64,000 nt of DNA from an uncultured Crocinitomix sp. Lineage in GTDB: Bacteria; Bacteroidota; Bacteroidia; Flavobacteriales_D; Crocinitomicaceae. This document shows positions 1-8,114 of this stretch, one piece after another. Numbering within the stretch: the first letter of the stretch is position 1; each line of letters begins with the position of its first letter. A program made the position numbers and the translations under genes. A model generated the notes under the pieces. That model did not search any database. It had not been told where the DNA came from and saw only the letters and a list, made by a program, of their open reading frames with translations. The DNA lies in NCBI GenBank assembly GCA_937136425.1, contig CAKZON010000069.1, positions 124,001 to 188,000 of the forward strand. The letters are read 5' to 3'.

Positions 1-930
1 ATCCCTTGCATCAATTCCTATTAATAAGTGATCCTCCAATAAAGGATCAGTAATTCCGGTCCACAGCAAGGTTTCTGAAGTAAAGTAATTGGGTCGAAAA
101 AACCCTGTTGAAATAATTTCAAGATGAGGACTTGTAGCCAAAATAGCCAAGTCAAAATTAAACTCTCCAACAACTCCAATATTTGCAAAAGTGAGTCCGT
201 TGTCAAAACTTACATAAACTCCATTTGCTGCACCAGAAACAGCAAGCACTCCATTCATTTTATCAATTTGCAAAACTGCAGCTGTATCTGGTACATCAGG
301 ATGTTGTTCCCAAGTTGCTCCAACATCATCCGAAAACCAAAGACCATGTTCATCTGTTCCAGCAAATAATCGGTCAGAATCAGAAATGTTTATGCAATGA
401 ACAGAATTGTTTTGCAAACCTGAATAATTCCACGTTGAGCCACCATTATAACTTGAAAAAACACCATTTCCAATTCTACCAAAATCGTCTCCCTCACCAG
501 TGCTTGCCAATAAGGTATCTCCATCTCCAGGATAGATTACTAATTGGGTTGTTTGCAAATCACGATTAAAAATAAATCCATCTGTCAAATGCTCCAATGT
601 TGCACCGCCATCTGTAGTTTTTAGAATGCCATACCGGCCATAAATTTCGCAGAAATAAAGGGTGTCAGGATGCTCCAGATCCATGGTAATATGCCAACCT
701 GTAAAGTTGGGATACTCCCCTGTCAGTAATTCCCAAGACTCTCCACCATCTATCGATTTCCAAACACCACCACCATCATCACTCCCAGCATAAACTATGT
801 TAGCATTAGTTGGGTGAATTACAAAGTCTTTAAAAAAACCACCTTCTGGACCAAAATTTGTCCAAGTTTGTGCGGATGCACTGGATAAGAGGAAAATAAA
901 TGCAATAATTGAAAAGTAAATATTCTTCAT
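1..930 (-). CDS. Secreted Asp-box (BNR/sortilin-like) beta-propeller protein, 3' end cut off by window
   Basis: An open frame of 310 codons runs on the minus strand from an ATG at 930 to the window edge with no stop, so the C-terminus is missing. It begins with a signal peptide (MKNIYFSIIAFIFLLSSASA, cleaved before QTW). The rest carries repeated Asp-box-like motifs, S/T-x-D/N-x-G-x-T/S-W, for example SIDGGESW, TTDGGATL, SYNGGSTW, SDDVGATW and SFDNGLTF. Such repeats build BNR or VPS10/sortilin-type beta-propellers. In Bacteroidota these are usually exported proteins, often with a C-terminal T9SS sorting domain that would lie outside the window. The ligand is unknown. It could be a sialidase-like or photosystem-assembly-like propeller, but no catalytic signature is visible in this part. 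Confidence 0.85.
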   Translation of the reverse strand, partial: MKNIYFSIIAFIFLLSSASAQTWTNFGPEGGFFKDFVIHPTNANIVYAGSDDGGGVWKSIDGGESWELLTGEYPNFTGWHITMDLEHPDTLYFCEIYGRYGILKTTDGGATLEHLTDGFIFNRDLQTTQLVIYPGDGDTLLASTGEGDDFGRIGNGVFSSYNGGSTWNYSGLQNNSVHCINISDSDRLFAGTDEHGLWFSDDVGATWEQHPDVPDTAAVLQIDKMNGVLAVSGAANGVYVSFDNGLTFANIGVVGEFNFDLAILATSPHLEIISTGFFRPNYFTSETLLWTGITDPLLEDHLLIGIDARD

Positions 931-1032
931 AGTAATGTAGTTTAGTTGCAATATAATATCGAAGTATTCGGATAATTCCCCTATTTTTAACTATAAATCT
1001 AACCTATTCAACCCATTATACGTTATTTCGGT

Positions 1033-1695
1033 ATGACACATATGTGGCCAATAACTTTCATATTAATTTTTACAACTATGTCTTCTTGTAGAAAAGATGA
1101 GTCATGCTCCACACAAATTGAGGATATCTATATTACTGATACGATTTATCCGTCACCATACTTATCAACCTATCCTGGGTCTTGGTGGAAATATACAAAT
1201 GGCACCGTTGATAGTTGCACGGCTTGGGAATCTGTTCCGCAGTTTCATGAATTTAAAGATGCGAATGGTTGCACAAGTATTAATCGCACATGGTCAATAG
1301 TGCCAAAAGTTAATGATCATTTTATTTATAATAATTCATTGCTTTATTCAAATCCAACTGCCAATGAATCTAGATTAACCCAGCAAGTTGGCGATTTTGG
1401 TAGCCATTGGAGCGCACAGAAAAGTTCAAGTAGTGCACACATTACAACCTACTGGAAATGCGACTCAATATTCACTAACAAAGAAGTAAATGGTGTAACT
1501 TATGCAGATGTTATAATGGTTACAACTTATACCGACGAATATTATGATGATGTAATGGGCGGGCCACCGTCCAACCTCCATTACTATTATTATGCAAAAA
1601 ATGTTGGTCTAATAATGAAACGTTTCCAAGATGCCTACCTTGATGAAATTGTAACCGTTTTTGAACTAGAAGACTATTATATCGCTCCTCATTAA
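1033..1695 (+). CDS. Lipoprotein of unknown function (tandem paralogue 1)
   Basis: A 220-residue protein begins MTHMWPITFILIFTTMSSC, a lipoprotein signal peptide with Cys at the end of MSSC, followed by RKDES. This SCRKD start is typical of Bacteroidota lipoproteins. The body shares several blocks with the next gene: HPSEYL/SPYLSTYPGSWW-type and YPGSWWxYxNG near the N-terminus, an NGCxxI block, and an end reading D-Y/F-Y/F-IAPH. These similarities and the adjacent same-strand position show a tandem duplication. An ATG nine bases downstream could also be used. I do not recognise a named family. The protein is probably tethered to the periplasmic or outer face of the outer membrane. Confidence 0.8.
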   Translation: MTHMWPITFILIFTTMSSCRKDESCSTQIEDIYITDTIYPSPYLSTYPGSWWKYTNGTVDSCTAWESVPQFHEFKDANGCTSINRTWSIVPKVNDHFIYNNSLLYSNPTANESRLTQQVGDFGSHWSAQKSSSSAHITTYWKCDSIFTNKEVNGVTYADVIMVTTYTDEYYDDVMGGPPSNLHYYYYAKNVGLIMKRFQDAYLDEIVTVFELEDYYIAPH

Positions 1696-1763
1696 ATTGC
1701 CCATTAATAGGTTAATAAAAAATTCCAACCAAATTCTTGACGAAACCGTTTCATACATTATAT

Positions 1764-2468
1764 ATGCGGTTGTCATTTCTACTCTTTACTACTTTTTGTT
1801 TATTCATTGCATCTTGCAGAAAAGATCCTATAATTCCAATATCCGCATCACCTTGTGATACCACCTACCATAGAACCTACACACTTGACACCATCCATCC
1901 TTCAGAGTATTTAATGGCTTATCCAGGTTCTTGGTGGGAATATGACAACGGCAATAAAGTCGAATGCGTTGAATGGGACTATATGCCCGTTTACGAGCAG
2001 TCAAAAAATGAAAATGGATGTCCTTTTATTGAATCAAATTACGCCTACTATCCGAGATTAATTGGCGCTAGCAATAAATACATTTCTGGGAATTCCGCAT
2101 TAAATATAAATCAGCACCCGTATAATACAACCACCACCCCAATTATTTTAGAACATGGAGAAATTCAACATTATTCGGGAAATTCAACAACCGATTACTA
2201 TACGACAGTAACAAAACAAATTCATGAAACCTTTGACTCCATAGAAATAAACGGAACTCTTTTTTACGACGTTATAAATATCCGAACACAATATAAAAGA
2301 TCATACCATGAATTAGCTGGAGGCGGCCCTACAGATGCTACACATGCATATTACGCAAAGGGCGTTGGACTACTTCAACTTGTGTCTTACATAAATTCAG
2401 ATGGCACAGGTGAAGAGGAAGGCGAAATTCACAAATCCATAACAGATTTTTTCATTGCTCCACATTAA
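1764..2468 (+). CDS. Lipoprotein of unknown function (tandem paralogue 2)
   Basis: This 234-residue protein starts at the ATG at 1764, because the sequence MRLSFLLFTTFCLFIASC gives a clean lipoprotein signal. The frame extends upstream to a TTG at 1737, but that would put charged residues before the signal. SCRKD follows the lipobox, as in the preceding gene. It shares YPGSWWEYDNG, an ENGCPFI block and the closing DFFIAPH with the preceding gene, and lies only 68 bases after it, so the two are tandem paralogues and probably cotranscribed. No catalytic motif is visible and no function can be assigned. Surface display or periplasmic binding are the usual roles of such proteins. Confidence 0.8.
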   Translation: MRLSFLLFTTFCLFIASCRKDPIIPISASPCDTTYHRTYTLDTIHPSEYLMAYPGSWWEYDNGNKVECVEWDYMPVYEQSKNENGCPFIESNYAYYPRLIGASNKYISGNSALNINQHPYNTTTTPIILEHGEIQHYSGNSTTDYYTTVTKQIHETFDSIEINGTLFYDVINIRTQYKRSYHELAGGGPTDATHAYYAKGVGLLQLVSYINSDGTGEEEGEIHKSITDFFIAPH

Positions 2469-2476
2469 AAAGATTT

Positions 2477-2698
2477 CTAATCCTCCAATGTCTTAAGGAA
2501 CTTTCGAAACTTAATCATTTTTACTGTTGACATTCCAATCGCTAAAACACCCAATACAAAAGCACACAAAAGGAGCAAAAAGAGCTGTCTTTCCATTCCG
2601 ACAACCTTGATTGTAATTCCCACAATAATTGCAGCGCAACCTAATGCAAATACTGTCCATAGGTTTCGCCAAATCTTTTTTTTTGCTTCTTTTGTCAT
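2477..2698 (-). CDS. Small membrane protein with two transmembrane segments
   Basis: A 73-residue protein with a basic N-terminus (MTKEAKKKIWRN) is followed by two hydrophobic helices of about 20 residues each, around residues 14-34 and 37-58. A basic and acidic C-terminus (KMIKFRKFLKTLED) closes it. It is convergent with the preceding lipoprotein gene, with only 8 bases between the stop codons, and divergent from the next gene. The length, hydrophobic pattern and lack of a competing frame on the other strand make a real gene likely. The family is not recognised. It would be an inner-membrane protein with both termini probably in the cytoplasm. Confidence 0.65.
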   Translation of the reverse strand: MTKEAKKKIWRNLWTVFALGCAAIIVGITIKVVGMERQLFLLLLCAFVLGVLAIGMSTVKMIKFRKFLKTLED

Positions 2699-2758
2699 TT
2701 TTTTAAAGTCAATTACTTAAGTAGATAATATTTTGCACAACTTTACGTATAGTTAGAT

Positions 2759-3418
2759 ATGAAAACTCTGCTGTTTCTATTTGCATTCATTCATTTTGCC
2801 TGCATGGCGCAAGTAATCACATATAGTCCCAACAGGAAAATTGAAAAAACGGTTGCTCAAACCTATTATGATACAGAGTTTTTATTCCTAAAAAACGTTA
2901 GCTCTGAAAACATTGATATAACATTTGAGGTAATTGAAAACACATTAGACCCTGCTTGGAGTGCAACTTTTTGTACGAACCAACAATGTTTTAATCAAAT
3001 TCCTGATGCGGGCAGTTTAGGTTCAGTAGCGCCCAATAGCGAAGCCTACTTCTCGTTTAATTTTGCCGCAAATGAAACGATTGGAACAGGACAGGTGCGT
3101 ATTTTAATCACTAGCGCAGTGGTGCCAAATTTAAGTGATACAGTTACATTTAAATATAACGTAACAGAAGATGGAACGGTAAAAGCAGGACCATGGGCCA
3201 ATATCAATTTTGGGCAAGGTGTTTTAACAGTGCTTTTACAAAACCCTCAAATTAAAACAACTTTACAGGTGATTAATTTAAATGGACAATTCATTTTTGA
3301 TCAGGAAATTGGACACATAACCTCAATTCCAATGCGCGATTATCCTAAAGGACTTTACATTGTTGCAATTAGAGATGAAAATGATCGCATTATCAATGAA
3401 AAACTAGTGCATTATTAA
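2759..3418 (+). CDS. Secreted protein with T9SS type A C-terminal domain
   Basis: A 219-residue protein starts with a signal peptide (MKTLLFLFAFIHFACMAQ) and has a beta-rich middle, including NVSSENIDITFEV and VTFKYNV-type strands. It ends in a region like the type A T9SS sorting domain: LQVINLNGQFIFDQEI, then a PKGLYIVAI strand and a short basic end (NEKLVHY). Proteins of this class cross the outer membrane through the type IX system and are released or anchored. The middle part resembles the short immunoglobulin-like domains that often precede the sorting domain, but has no enzyme signature. The gene stands alone, divergent from the small membrane protein gene. Confidence 0.8.
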   Translation: MKTLLFLFAFIHFACMAQVITYSPNRKIEKTVAQTYYDTEFLFLKNVSSENIDITFEVIENTLDPAWSATFCTNQQCFNQIPDAGSLGSVAPNSEAYFSFNFAANETIGTGQVRILITSAVVPNLSDTVTFKYNVTEDGTVKAGPWANINFGQGVLTVLLQNPQIKTTLQVINLNGQFIFDQEIGHITSIPMRDYPKGLYIVAIRDENDRIINEKLVHY

Positions 3419-3476
3419 TCCTCTTAGACCAGTCTCAAAAGTTGAGGAAGTTTTTGTCATTTTTCAAGATGTGCAT

Positions 3477-3509
3477 AAAAAAAGCCGAGCTTCAAAATGA
3501 AACCCGGCT
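3477..3509 (-). terminator. Intrinsic terminator of the ECF sigma/membrane protein operon
   Basis: Read on the minus strand, AGCCGGG and CTCGGCT form a 7-bp stem with one G-U pair around a 13-base loop, followed directly by a run of seven T residues. It lies about 35 bases beyond the stop of the minus-strand gene ending at 3544 and between convergent genes. Confidence 0.75.
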
Positions 3510-3543
3510 CTATAATCCGCCTCAACGGAACACGTGGCCATCT

Positions 3544-3930
3544 CTATTCTTCTTGCTGTCTTGCTTCCTCGGCCGAGTTTAATTTAGAATCCTCCTCAGT
3601 CAGTGCCGCTCCGCTATAGGCTGTGCCTGCAAATTTTGACTCCCACTTCATCTTATCATCCTCTGACATATTTGCCCACTTATGTTTAAATTTATGTTTC
3701 CATCCTCTATGGCCTTTTGAACCATTACAACCACATCCTTTTTTTCCGCCGCTAAAACCTCCAAATAGTATTTTTGATAAAGCCAACAATCCTAAAGCTT
3801 GCCAAAAAGTAATGGTAGATAGGTCAAATATTGCTGGCATTAACCAGTTCCAAAGCAACATTAACACCCAAGTCACCAAAGCAGCCATCCCTACAAAGAA
3901 AAACGGTATAAAAATCATTTTCTTTTTCAT
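3544..3930 (-). CDS. Small membrane protein cotranscribed with ECF sigma factor
   Basis: A 128-residue protein has two hydrophobic segments (about residues 5-27 and 36-58), a glycine- and cysteine-containing turn (GGKKGCGCNG), a basic His/Lys/Trp-rich stretch and an acidic C-terminal half containing MSEDDKMKWESKF. Its start codon overlaps the end of the upstream sigma gene by 4 bases (ATGA type), which implies translational coupling. Similar short membrane proteins with a MSxEEK-type amphipathic tail follow ECF sigma genes in many Bacteroidota. A regulatory or sensory role for the sigma factor is an inference from this context. It does not look like a classic zinc-binding anti-sigma domain. 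Confidence 0.75.
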   Translation of the reverse strand: MKKKMIFIPFFFVGMAALVTWVLMLLWNWLMPAIFDLSTITFWQALGLLALSKILFGGFSGGKKGCGCNGSKGHRGWKHKFKHKWANMSEDDKMKWESKFAGTAYSGAALTEEDSKLNSAEEARQQEE

Positions 3931-4487
3931 TCTCCTAATATTTCGTTATACAATTCACTCAATTTTTTTCGCAAATAAAGAATCGCGTAGCGTTTTCTTG
4001 AAATCAAGGTGTTTACCGTTTCACCAGTTAGTTCTGCAATTTCTTTAAAAGATAAATCGTCAAACTCATGCATGGTAAAAACATCTCGCTGCTCAACCGG
4101 AATTTCTGTCAACCCTTCTTCTAATACCTCCCACACCATTTCACGTGTTAACAATGCATCTGGCAAGTCATTCAAGTCTGGAATATAAGCCTCAAATTGC
4201 AATGATCCTTCGTCATCTGTTGCGACATTATTCATATCAGAAAAGTTTAAACTCTTTTTCTTTCTATATAAGTCGGTTATCCGATTACGCGCCACCTGAA
4301 ATAACCAGGCGCTCATTTTTTCAATTGTATTTACGTCTTCCGAAACGCGCACCAATTGATAAAATACATCTTGCAAAATATCTTCCGCATCCAACGTAGA
4401 TTTTACTCTTTTACGAATAAAGTTAAAAAGCCTGTTTTGCTCTTTAGCTACTGTTTTAGATATGACTATTTCGTTTGAGGTTGACAT
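3927..4487 (-). CDS. ECF-type RNA polymerase sigma factor
   Basis: A 186-residue protein has the two-domain layout of extracytoplasmic-function sigma factors. Region 2 covers about residues 15-85, with AEDILQDVFYQL and WLFQVARNRITDLYR matching the -10 recognition helix region. Region 4 covers about 115-175, with LTEIPVEQRDVF and FKEIAELTGETVNTLISRKRYA forming the helix-turn-helix for -35 binding. The linker is acidic. It heads an operon with the small membrane protein that overlaps its 3' end. A TAnnTTTG element about 38 bases upstream suggests housekeeping transcription. The target genes cannot be read from the sequence. Confidence 0.93.
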   Translation of the reverse strand: MSTSNEIVISKTVAKEQNRLFNFIRKRVKSTLDAEDILQDVFYQLVRVSEDVNTIEKMSAWLFQVARNRITDLYRKKKSLNFSDMNNVATDDEGSLQFEAYIPDLNDLPDALLTREMVWEVLEEGLTEIPVEQRDVFTMHEFDDLSFKEIAELTGETVNTLISRKRYAILYLRKKLSELYNEILGE

Positions 4488-4524
4488 TTTATATTTGCGT
4501 TCATCTTAGGAGACGAACCTGAAT

Positions 4525-4532
4525 CAAAGATA
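4525..4532 (-). promoter_or_regulatory. Bacteroidota -7 promoter element (TATCTTTG) for the ECF sigma gene
   Basis: The minus strand reads TATCTTTG, an exact match to the TAnnTTTG consensus known for the Bacteroidota primary sigma factor. It lies 38 bases before the sigma start codon. No clear TTTG -33 partner is seen. Confidence 0.5.
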
Positions 4533-4583
4533 TTTTAAAGTCTGCTAAAAAAAATTTAAATTCAATGAATATCAAAGGTTTAT

Positions 4584-4602
4584 CAATGAACGCGTTTCAT
4601 TG
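4584..4602. repeat. Short palindrome between sigma gene and alkD-like gene
   Basis: The 19-base element CAATGAACGCGTTTCATTG has perfect 6-base arms around the palindromic core ACGCGT. It lies about 80 bases upstream of the alkD-like start, in the divergent spacer, so it could be a repressor site. No regulator can be named. Confidence 0.35.
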
Positions 4603-4680
4603 GTAAGCAATAAACCAACGGGTACATTAAGTATAAATTACTTTCATTATCTTAGCTCATTCCTAATCAATTATAATAGT

Positions 4681-5388
4681 ATGACAGCACAAGAAGTATT
4701 AGCAGAGTTAGAAACTTACGGGAGTGAACAAACCAAAAAAACGTTGGTAAAACACGGGGCTAAAGAACCATTTTTTGGTGTAAAAGTGCAGGACCTTAAA
4801 AAGGTTTTGAAGAAGACAAAAAAGAACCACGAACTATCGTTGGATTTATATAAAACAGGAAATACAGATGCCATGTATTTAGCAGGACTAATGGCAGATG
4901 AAAAACAAATTACAAAAGAACAGTTAAACGAGTGGGTAAATGCAGCCTATTGGTCATATTTAAGCGAATATACAGTGCCATGGGTTGCATCTGAAACTGA
5001 CTTTGGATTTGAAATAGGTTTGGAGTGGATTAAAAGTGATGTTGAAACAATTGCTGCTGCAGGATGGTCAACTTTGGCTAACTATGCAACCATTAATGAG
5101 GATTCAAATTTAGATTTGGACGCCTATATAAAACTGTTAGATTCTATTCCAACTGCCATACTGGATGCGCCCAACCGTGTTAAGTATACCATGAATGGAT
5201 TTGTAATTGCTGTTGGATCTGTTGTTGTTGAACTGACAGATAAGGCAAAGGCAATTGCAAAAGAACTGGGTAAAGTAAAAGTAGACATGAATGGTACAGC
5301 TTGCAAAGTTCCCTTGGCTTTAGATTATATTTTAAAAATTGAGGATAAAGGACGCCTTGGTAAAAAGAAAAAAACGGCGCGTTGCTAA
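4681..5388 (+). CDS. DNA alkylation repair protein, AlkD-like HEAT-repeat family
   Basis: A 235-residue protein starts at the ATG at 4681 (MTAQEVLAELETYGSEQ). The upstream in-frame extension to 4600 adds an unlikely leader. The N-terminus (KTLVKHGAKEPFFGVKVQDLKKV) matches the AlkD-like pattern in which a short helix and a GxxxPxxGVxxxxLR-type loop precede HEAT-like helical repeats. Trp-containing helices follow (LNEWVNAAYWSYLSEY, LEWIKSDVETIAAAGWSTLA). AlkD-type glycosylases excise N3- and N7-alkylated purines without flipping the base. Many shorter relatives in Bacteroidota are assigned only by fold, so the exact activity is uncertain. The PaiB-like gene follows 7 bases later on the same strand. 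Confidence 0.8.
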   Translation: MTAQEVLAELETYGSEQTKKTLVKHGAKEPFFGVKVQDLKKVLKKTKKNHELSLDLYKTGNTDAMYLAGLMADEKQITKEQLNEWVNAAYWSYLSEYTVPWVASETDFGFEIGLEWIKSDVETIAAAGWSTLANYATINEDSNLDLDAYIKLLDSIPTAILDAPNRVKYTMNGFVIAVGSVVVELTDKAKAIAKELGKVKVDMNGTACKVPLALDYILKIEDKGRLGKKKKTARC

Positions 5389-5395
5389 TTCTTAA

Positions 5396-6007
5396 ATGTA
5401 CATTCCTCCTAGATATATCAATGAAAATGAAGCTGAAACAATAGCCTTTATAAAACGCTTTAGTTTTGGTGTTATTACTACTTCTATAAATAACGTTCCA
5501 ACCGCAACGCATTTACCATTTGTTGTATCAGAAAGAGGGGGATCGCTTTTTTTAACTGCTCATTTTGCCAAAGCAAATCCCCATTGGCAACATATAGAAT
5601 CAAATGAGAATTTGATCATTTTTTCAGAACCACACGCCTATATTTCTCCCAAAAATTACAATGAAAAACAAAATGTTCCTACCTGGAATTATTTAGCCGT
5701 GCATGCCTATGGCCTTGCAAAATTAATAACGGATAAAGATGCTGTTTATAAAGTGTTGGAAGCTATGATCAATAGTTTTGAAGCAGACTATAAAACACAA
5801 TGGGATGATTTAGCAGAGGACTATAAAGCAAGAATGGCTAAAGGTATTGTTGCTTTTGAAATTGAGGTGACTAAAGTTGAATCCAAAAAAAAGCTGAGTC
5901 AGAATAAAAAAACAAATGAGCGTCAAAATATTATACAATCATTAAAGGATAGTTCAAATAACACCGACCAGTTATTAGGCGACTATATGCAAAATGAAGA
6001 GGAGTGA
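5396..6007 (+). CDS. FMN-binding split-barrel protein, PaiB family
   Basis: A 203-residue protein opens MYIPPRYINENEAETIAFIK, the standard PaiB-family start. It continues with SFGVITTSINNVPTATHLPF, HFAKANPHW, IIFSEPHAYISPKNY and VPTWNYLAVHAYG, all hallmarks of the FMN-binding PaiB/split-barrel family. Bacillus PaiB was described as a negative regulator of sporulation and protease genes together with PaiA. Most relatives are flavin- or haem-binding proteins of unknown role, sometimes called protease synthase/sporulation regulators. No helix-turn-helix is visible. The gene lies 7 bases after the AlkD-like gene, so they are probably cotranscribed. Confidence 0.9.
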   Translation: MYIPPRYINENEAETIAFIKRFSFGVITTSINNVPTATHLPFVVSERGGSLFLTAHFAKANPHWQHIESNENLIIFSEPHAYISPKNYNEKQNVPTWNYLAVHAYGLAKLITDKDAVYKVLEAMINSFEADYKTQWDDLAEDYKARMAKGIVAFEIEVTKVESKKKLSQNKKTNERQNIIQSLKDSSNNTDQLLGDYMQNEEE

Positions 6008-6044
6008 AAATTGATTGTGAAGTCAATCTCTTTTATTGTAAGCC

Positions 6045-7001
6045 TTATTGAATGACAATTTTAACTAATTGTGTATCTAGAGAATTTACAATTTTCACGA
6101 AATAAAGTCCTTTTGGCAAAAATGATAAGTTAATTTGAGCTTTATTCGCATTGAAAACCTTTTGCCCAGATGAATCAAAAACATCTACACGTTCACCATT
6201 GTAATTTTTTATGGTAAATATTCCTGAACCTGGATTCGGGTATATTTGCATTCTTGTTTCAACATCATCATAAACAGATGAGTTTTCACAAAGCCCTCCA
6301 GATGAAGAAACGGATACCTGGTCTATATAATAGTATGCGAGCTCCTCACTAGTTATTGTATCTCCTCCTATATATGTAGGGTTTGTATTTATATCGTCTT
6401 CGAAGTTTCCGATAATTAGATGCGTATATGCAGAATCTGCTACAAAACTCGCAGAAAGGCAAACCCAGTTCAATGAGTCCGAAATAACACCATAGGGATT
6501 ATATGTGATTTGCGGATCAAAAGAAATGGTTGATCCACCATGCAATGTGTCAAACCCAGGGTGCTCTTTGTAAAATAATACTCCTAGTCCTTGACAAGCA
6601 TAATTAGAATATTCTGCCAGAGACACTTTAATATCAACATTGTAAGTCTGACCTTCAACTAACGGCGTTAGCTCACCCTCAACATATTCTCTATAATTCA
6701 AGAAATTATGTGAATACGAAATGATTCCAAAATAACCACTGTCCGTGTCGGTTTCTTGATATCCAAAAACATTAACAGGAACACCGATATTTTCGTCATT
6801 ACATTTATGAAAATATTCAGCTGATCCTGGTGTTCCTCTTTTCCATGAGACACAATTAGCAACTGGATCATATCCAGCAAACACACCAGTGCCAGTAGGG
6901 CAAGAGTGAGTAAAATCAAATGTAGGGTTGTTAACCATGTTTTGACTAAAAGCATCAAAAGTGGTTAGAAAAACTATTACTAAGTAGTGGGCTATTCTCA
7001 T
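6045..7001 (-). CDS. Secreted protein with T9SS type A C-terminal domain
   Basis: A 318-residue protein has a signal peptide (MRIAHYLVIVFLTTFDAFSQ). An N-terminal segment starts NMVNNPTFDFTHSCP. A beta-sandwich-like middle of about 220 residues resembles carbohydrate-binding-like domains, with GYFGIISY, VEGQTYNVDIKVSLAE and YTHLIIGNFEDD. The C-terminal T9SS type A domain (YPNPGSGIFTI, FLPKGLYFVKI, TQLVKIVIQ) is clear. Related Bacteroidota proteins open with the same VNPSFE-type motif and describe an extracellular protein of unknown ligand, sometimes fused to OmpA. This one lacks OmpA. It is convergent with the PaiB-like gene. Confidence 0.85.
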   Translation of the reverse strand: MRIAHYLVIVFLTTFDAFSQNMVNNPTFDFTHSCPTGTGVFAGYDPVANCVSWKRGTPGSAEYFHKCNDENIGVPVNVFGYQETDTDSGYFGIISYSHNFLNYREYVEGELTPLVEGQTYNVDIKVSLAEYSNYACQGLGVLFYKEHPGFDTLHGGSTISFDPQITYNPYGVISDSLNWVCLSASFVADSAYTHLIIGNFEDDINTNPTYIGGDTITSEELAYYYIDQVSVSSSGGLCENSSVYDDVETRMQIYPNPGSGIFTIKNYNGERVDVFDSSGQKVFNANKAQINLSFLPKGLYFVKIVNSLDTQLVKIVIQ

Positions 7002-7184
7002 AATCAGTAGACGCCTCGTAAAACCTCTAGTTGCTTAAAAAGAATCGTTCATATTAATTAGAGTTCGAACTTACTGAAAATTGGCTGCATGTAATAAAAC
7101 TGTTACCTTATTCATTTTATGTGTTTCTGTTATACAGATGTTTCTCAAAAAGGAATTAAATTAAAAATATTAACCTTATTTATT

Positions 7185-8111
7185 ATGAAAAAATTAGCCT
7201 TTATATTAGCAATCGGTGCTTCATTACTAGGCTGTTATTCTGGCAATTCAAGCGATAATAACGCAACGGGCTGGGAGTACGACAAAATTCAGTATGGTGT
7301 TGAGGAAGAACTTTTGCTTGATGAAAATGAGCCTGAACCAATTGACACTTTTTTTGATCGGTCAACAATAATTGAACGCCTTCAAACCAAAAAAGCGGAT
7401 AAACTACCTTTTGTTGTTCATGTTTATGTGCCACTTTGCGACAATGAACACCAAGGGATTATTCCTACCACTCCATCATTAGGAAACGGCATGAGCTTAA
7501 AGAGCAACCTCTATTGGGCAACAAGTGGTGGAACAAAAGCATACTTTAAAAAACAGCCTGATTGGAAATTAATATACGAAGAGTTAGATTTGGACACCAA
7601 CGTTTTAGAGCGGGTTGTTTTTGAAAAAAATTATTCTGATTCTAAGGTATATTTAGTGGCAGATGCATACCGCGGCGACAGAATGGAAGAAACGGTGAAT
7701 GACTACTTGGCGGCAATTTCTGGAAACCGACCACAAACAATTTTATTTGAAGACCAGTCTACACTTGATGTTGCACAAGCCGCGGATCTAATCATGTTCA
7801 ATGGGCACAATGGCGTGATGGACTATATTGATGTTAAACCTTGGATAAATTTGTCTGATAAACGTACAGATATTGTCATGAATGCTTGCGTTTCGTACGG
7901 ATATTTGCAAGAAGAGTTTATGCTTGCAGGTGGCTACCCTTTAGTACGTTCTAATAGTTTACTCTATCCAGGCGCCTATGTTTTAGAGCAAATTGTAGAT
8001 GATTGGGTTGCCGGAATTGATGAAAAGCAGCTTTGTTTAAATGCGGGCGCCACTTATTGCAAAAAACATGATTGCGGTAGAGGAACCAAAGTTTATTCTA
8101 GTGGTTGGTAG
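7185..8111 (+). CDS. Lipoprotein with possible caspase-fold (clan CD) cysteine peptidase-like domain
   Basis: The start at 7185 is chosen because MKKLAFILAIGASLLGC is a clean lipoprotein signal; the frame continues upstream without another good start. The 308-residue protein has an N-terminal acidic linker. A domain follows in which a hydrophobic strand ends in FNGHNG (His208) and another ends in MNACVSYG (Cys235). The preceding VYLVADAYRG strand and this His-Gly/Cys order resemble the catalytic dyad of clan CD peptidases (caspase, gingipain, CHAT). The spacing of 27 residues is short but near that of gingipain-type enzymes. The assignment is an inference from pattern only. The C-terminal part has several Cys residues (CLNAGATYC, CKKHDC). 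It is convergent with the next gene, 3 bases apart. Confidence 0.7.
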   Translation: MKKLAFILAIGASLLGCYSGNSSDNNATGWEYDKIQYGVEEELLLDENEPEPIDTFFDRSTIIERLQTKKADKLPFVVHVYVPLCDNEHQGIIPTTPSLGNGMSLKSNLYWATSGGTKAYFKKQPDWKLIYEELDLDTNVLERVVFEKNYSDSKVYLVADAYRGDRMEETVNDYLAAISGNRPQTILFEDQSTLDVAQAADLIMFNGHNGVMDYIDVKPWINLSDKRTDIVMNACVSYGYLQEEFMLAGGYPLVRSNSLLYPGAYVLEQIVDDWVAGIDEKQLCLNAGATYCKKHDCGRGTKVYSSGW

Positions 8112-8114
8112 GCG

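Noticed and set aside
6013-6035. Hairpin GATTG/CAATC followed by TCTTTTATT between convergent genes
   Set aside because: A 5-bp AT-rich stem is too weak to call a terminator.
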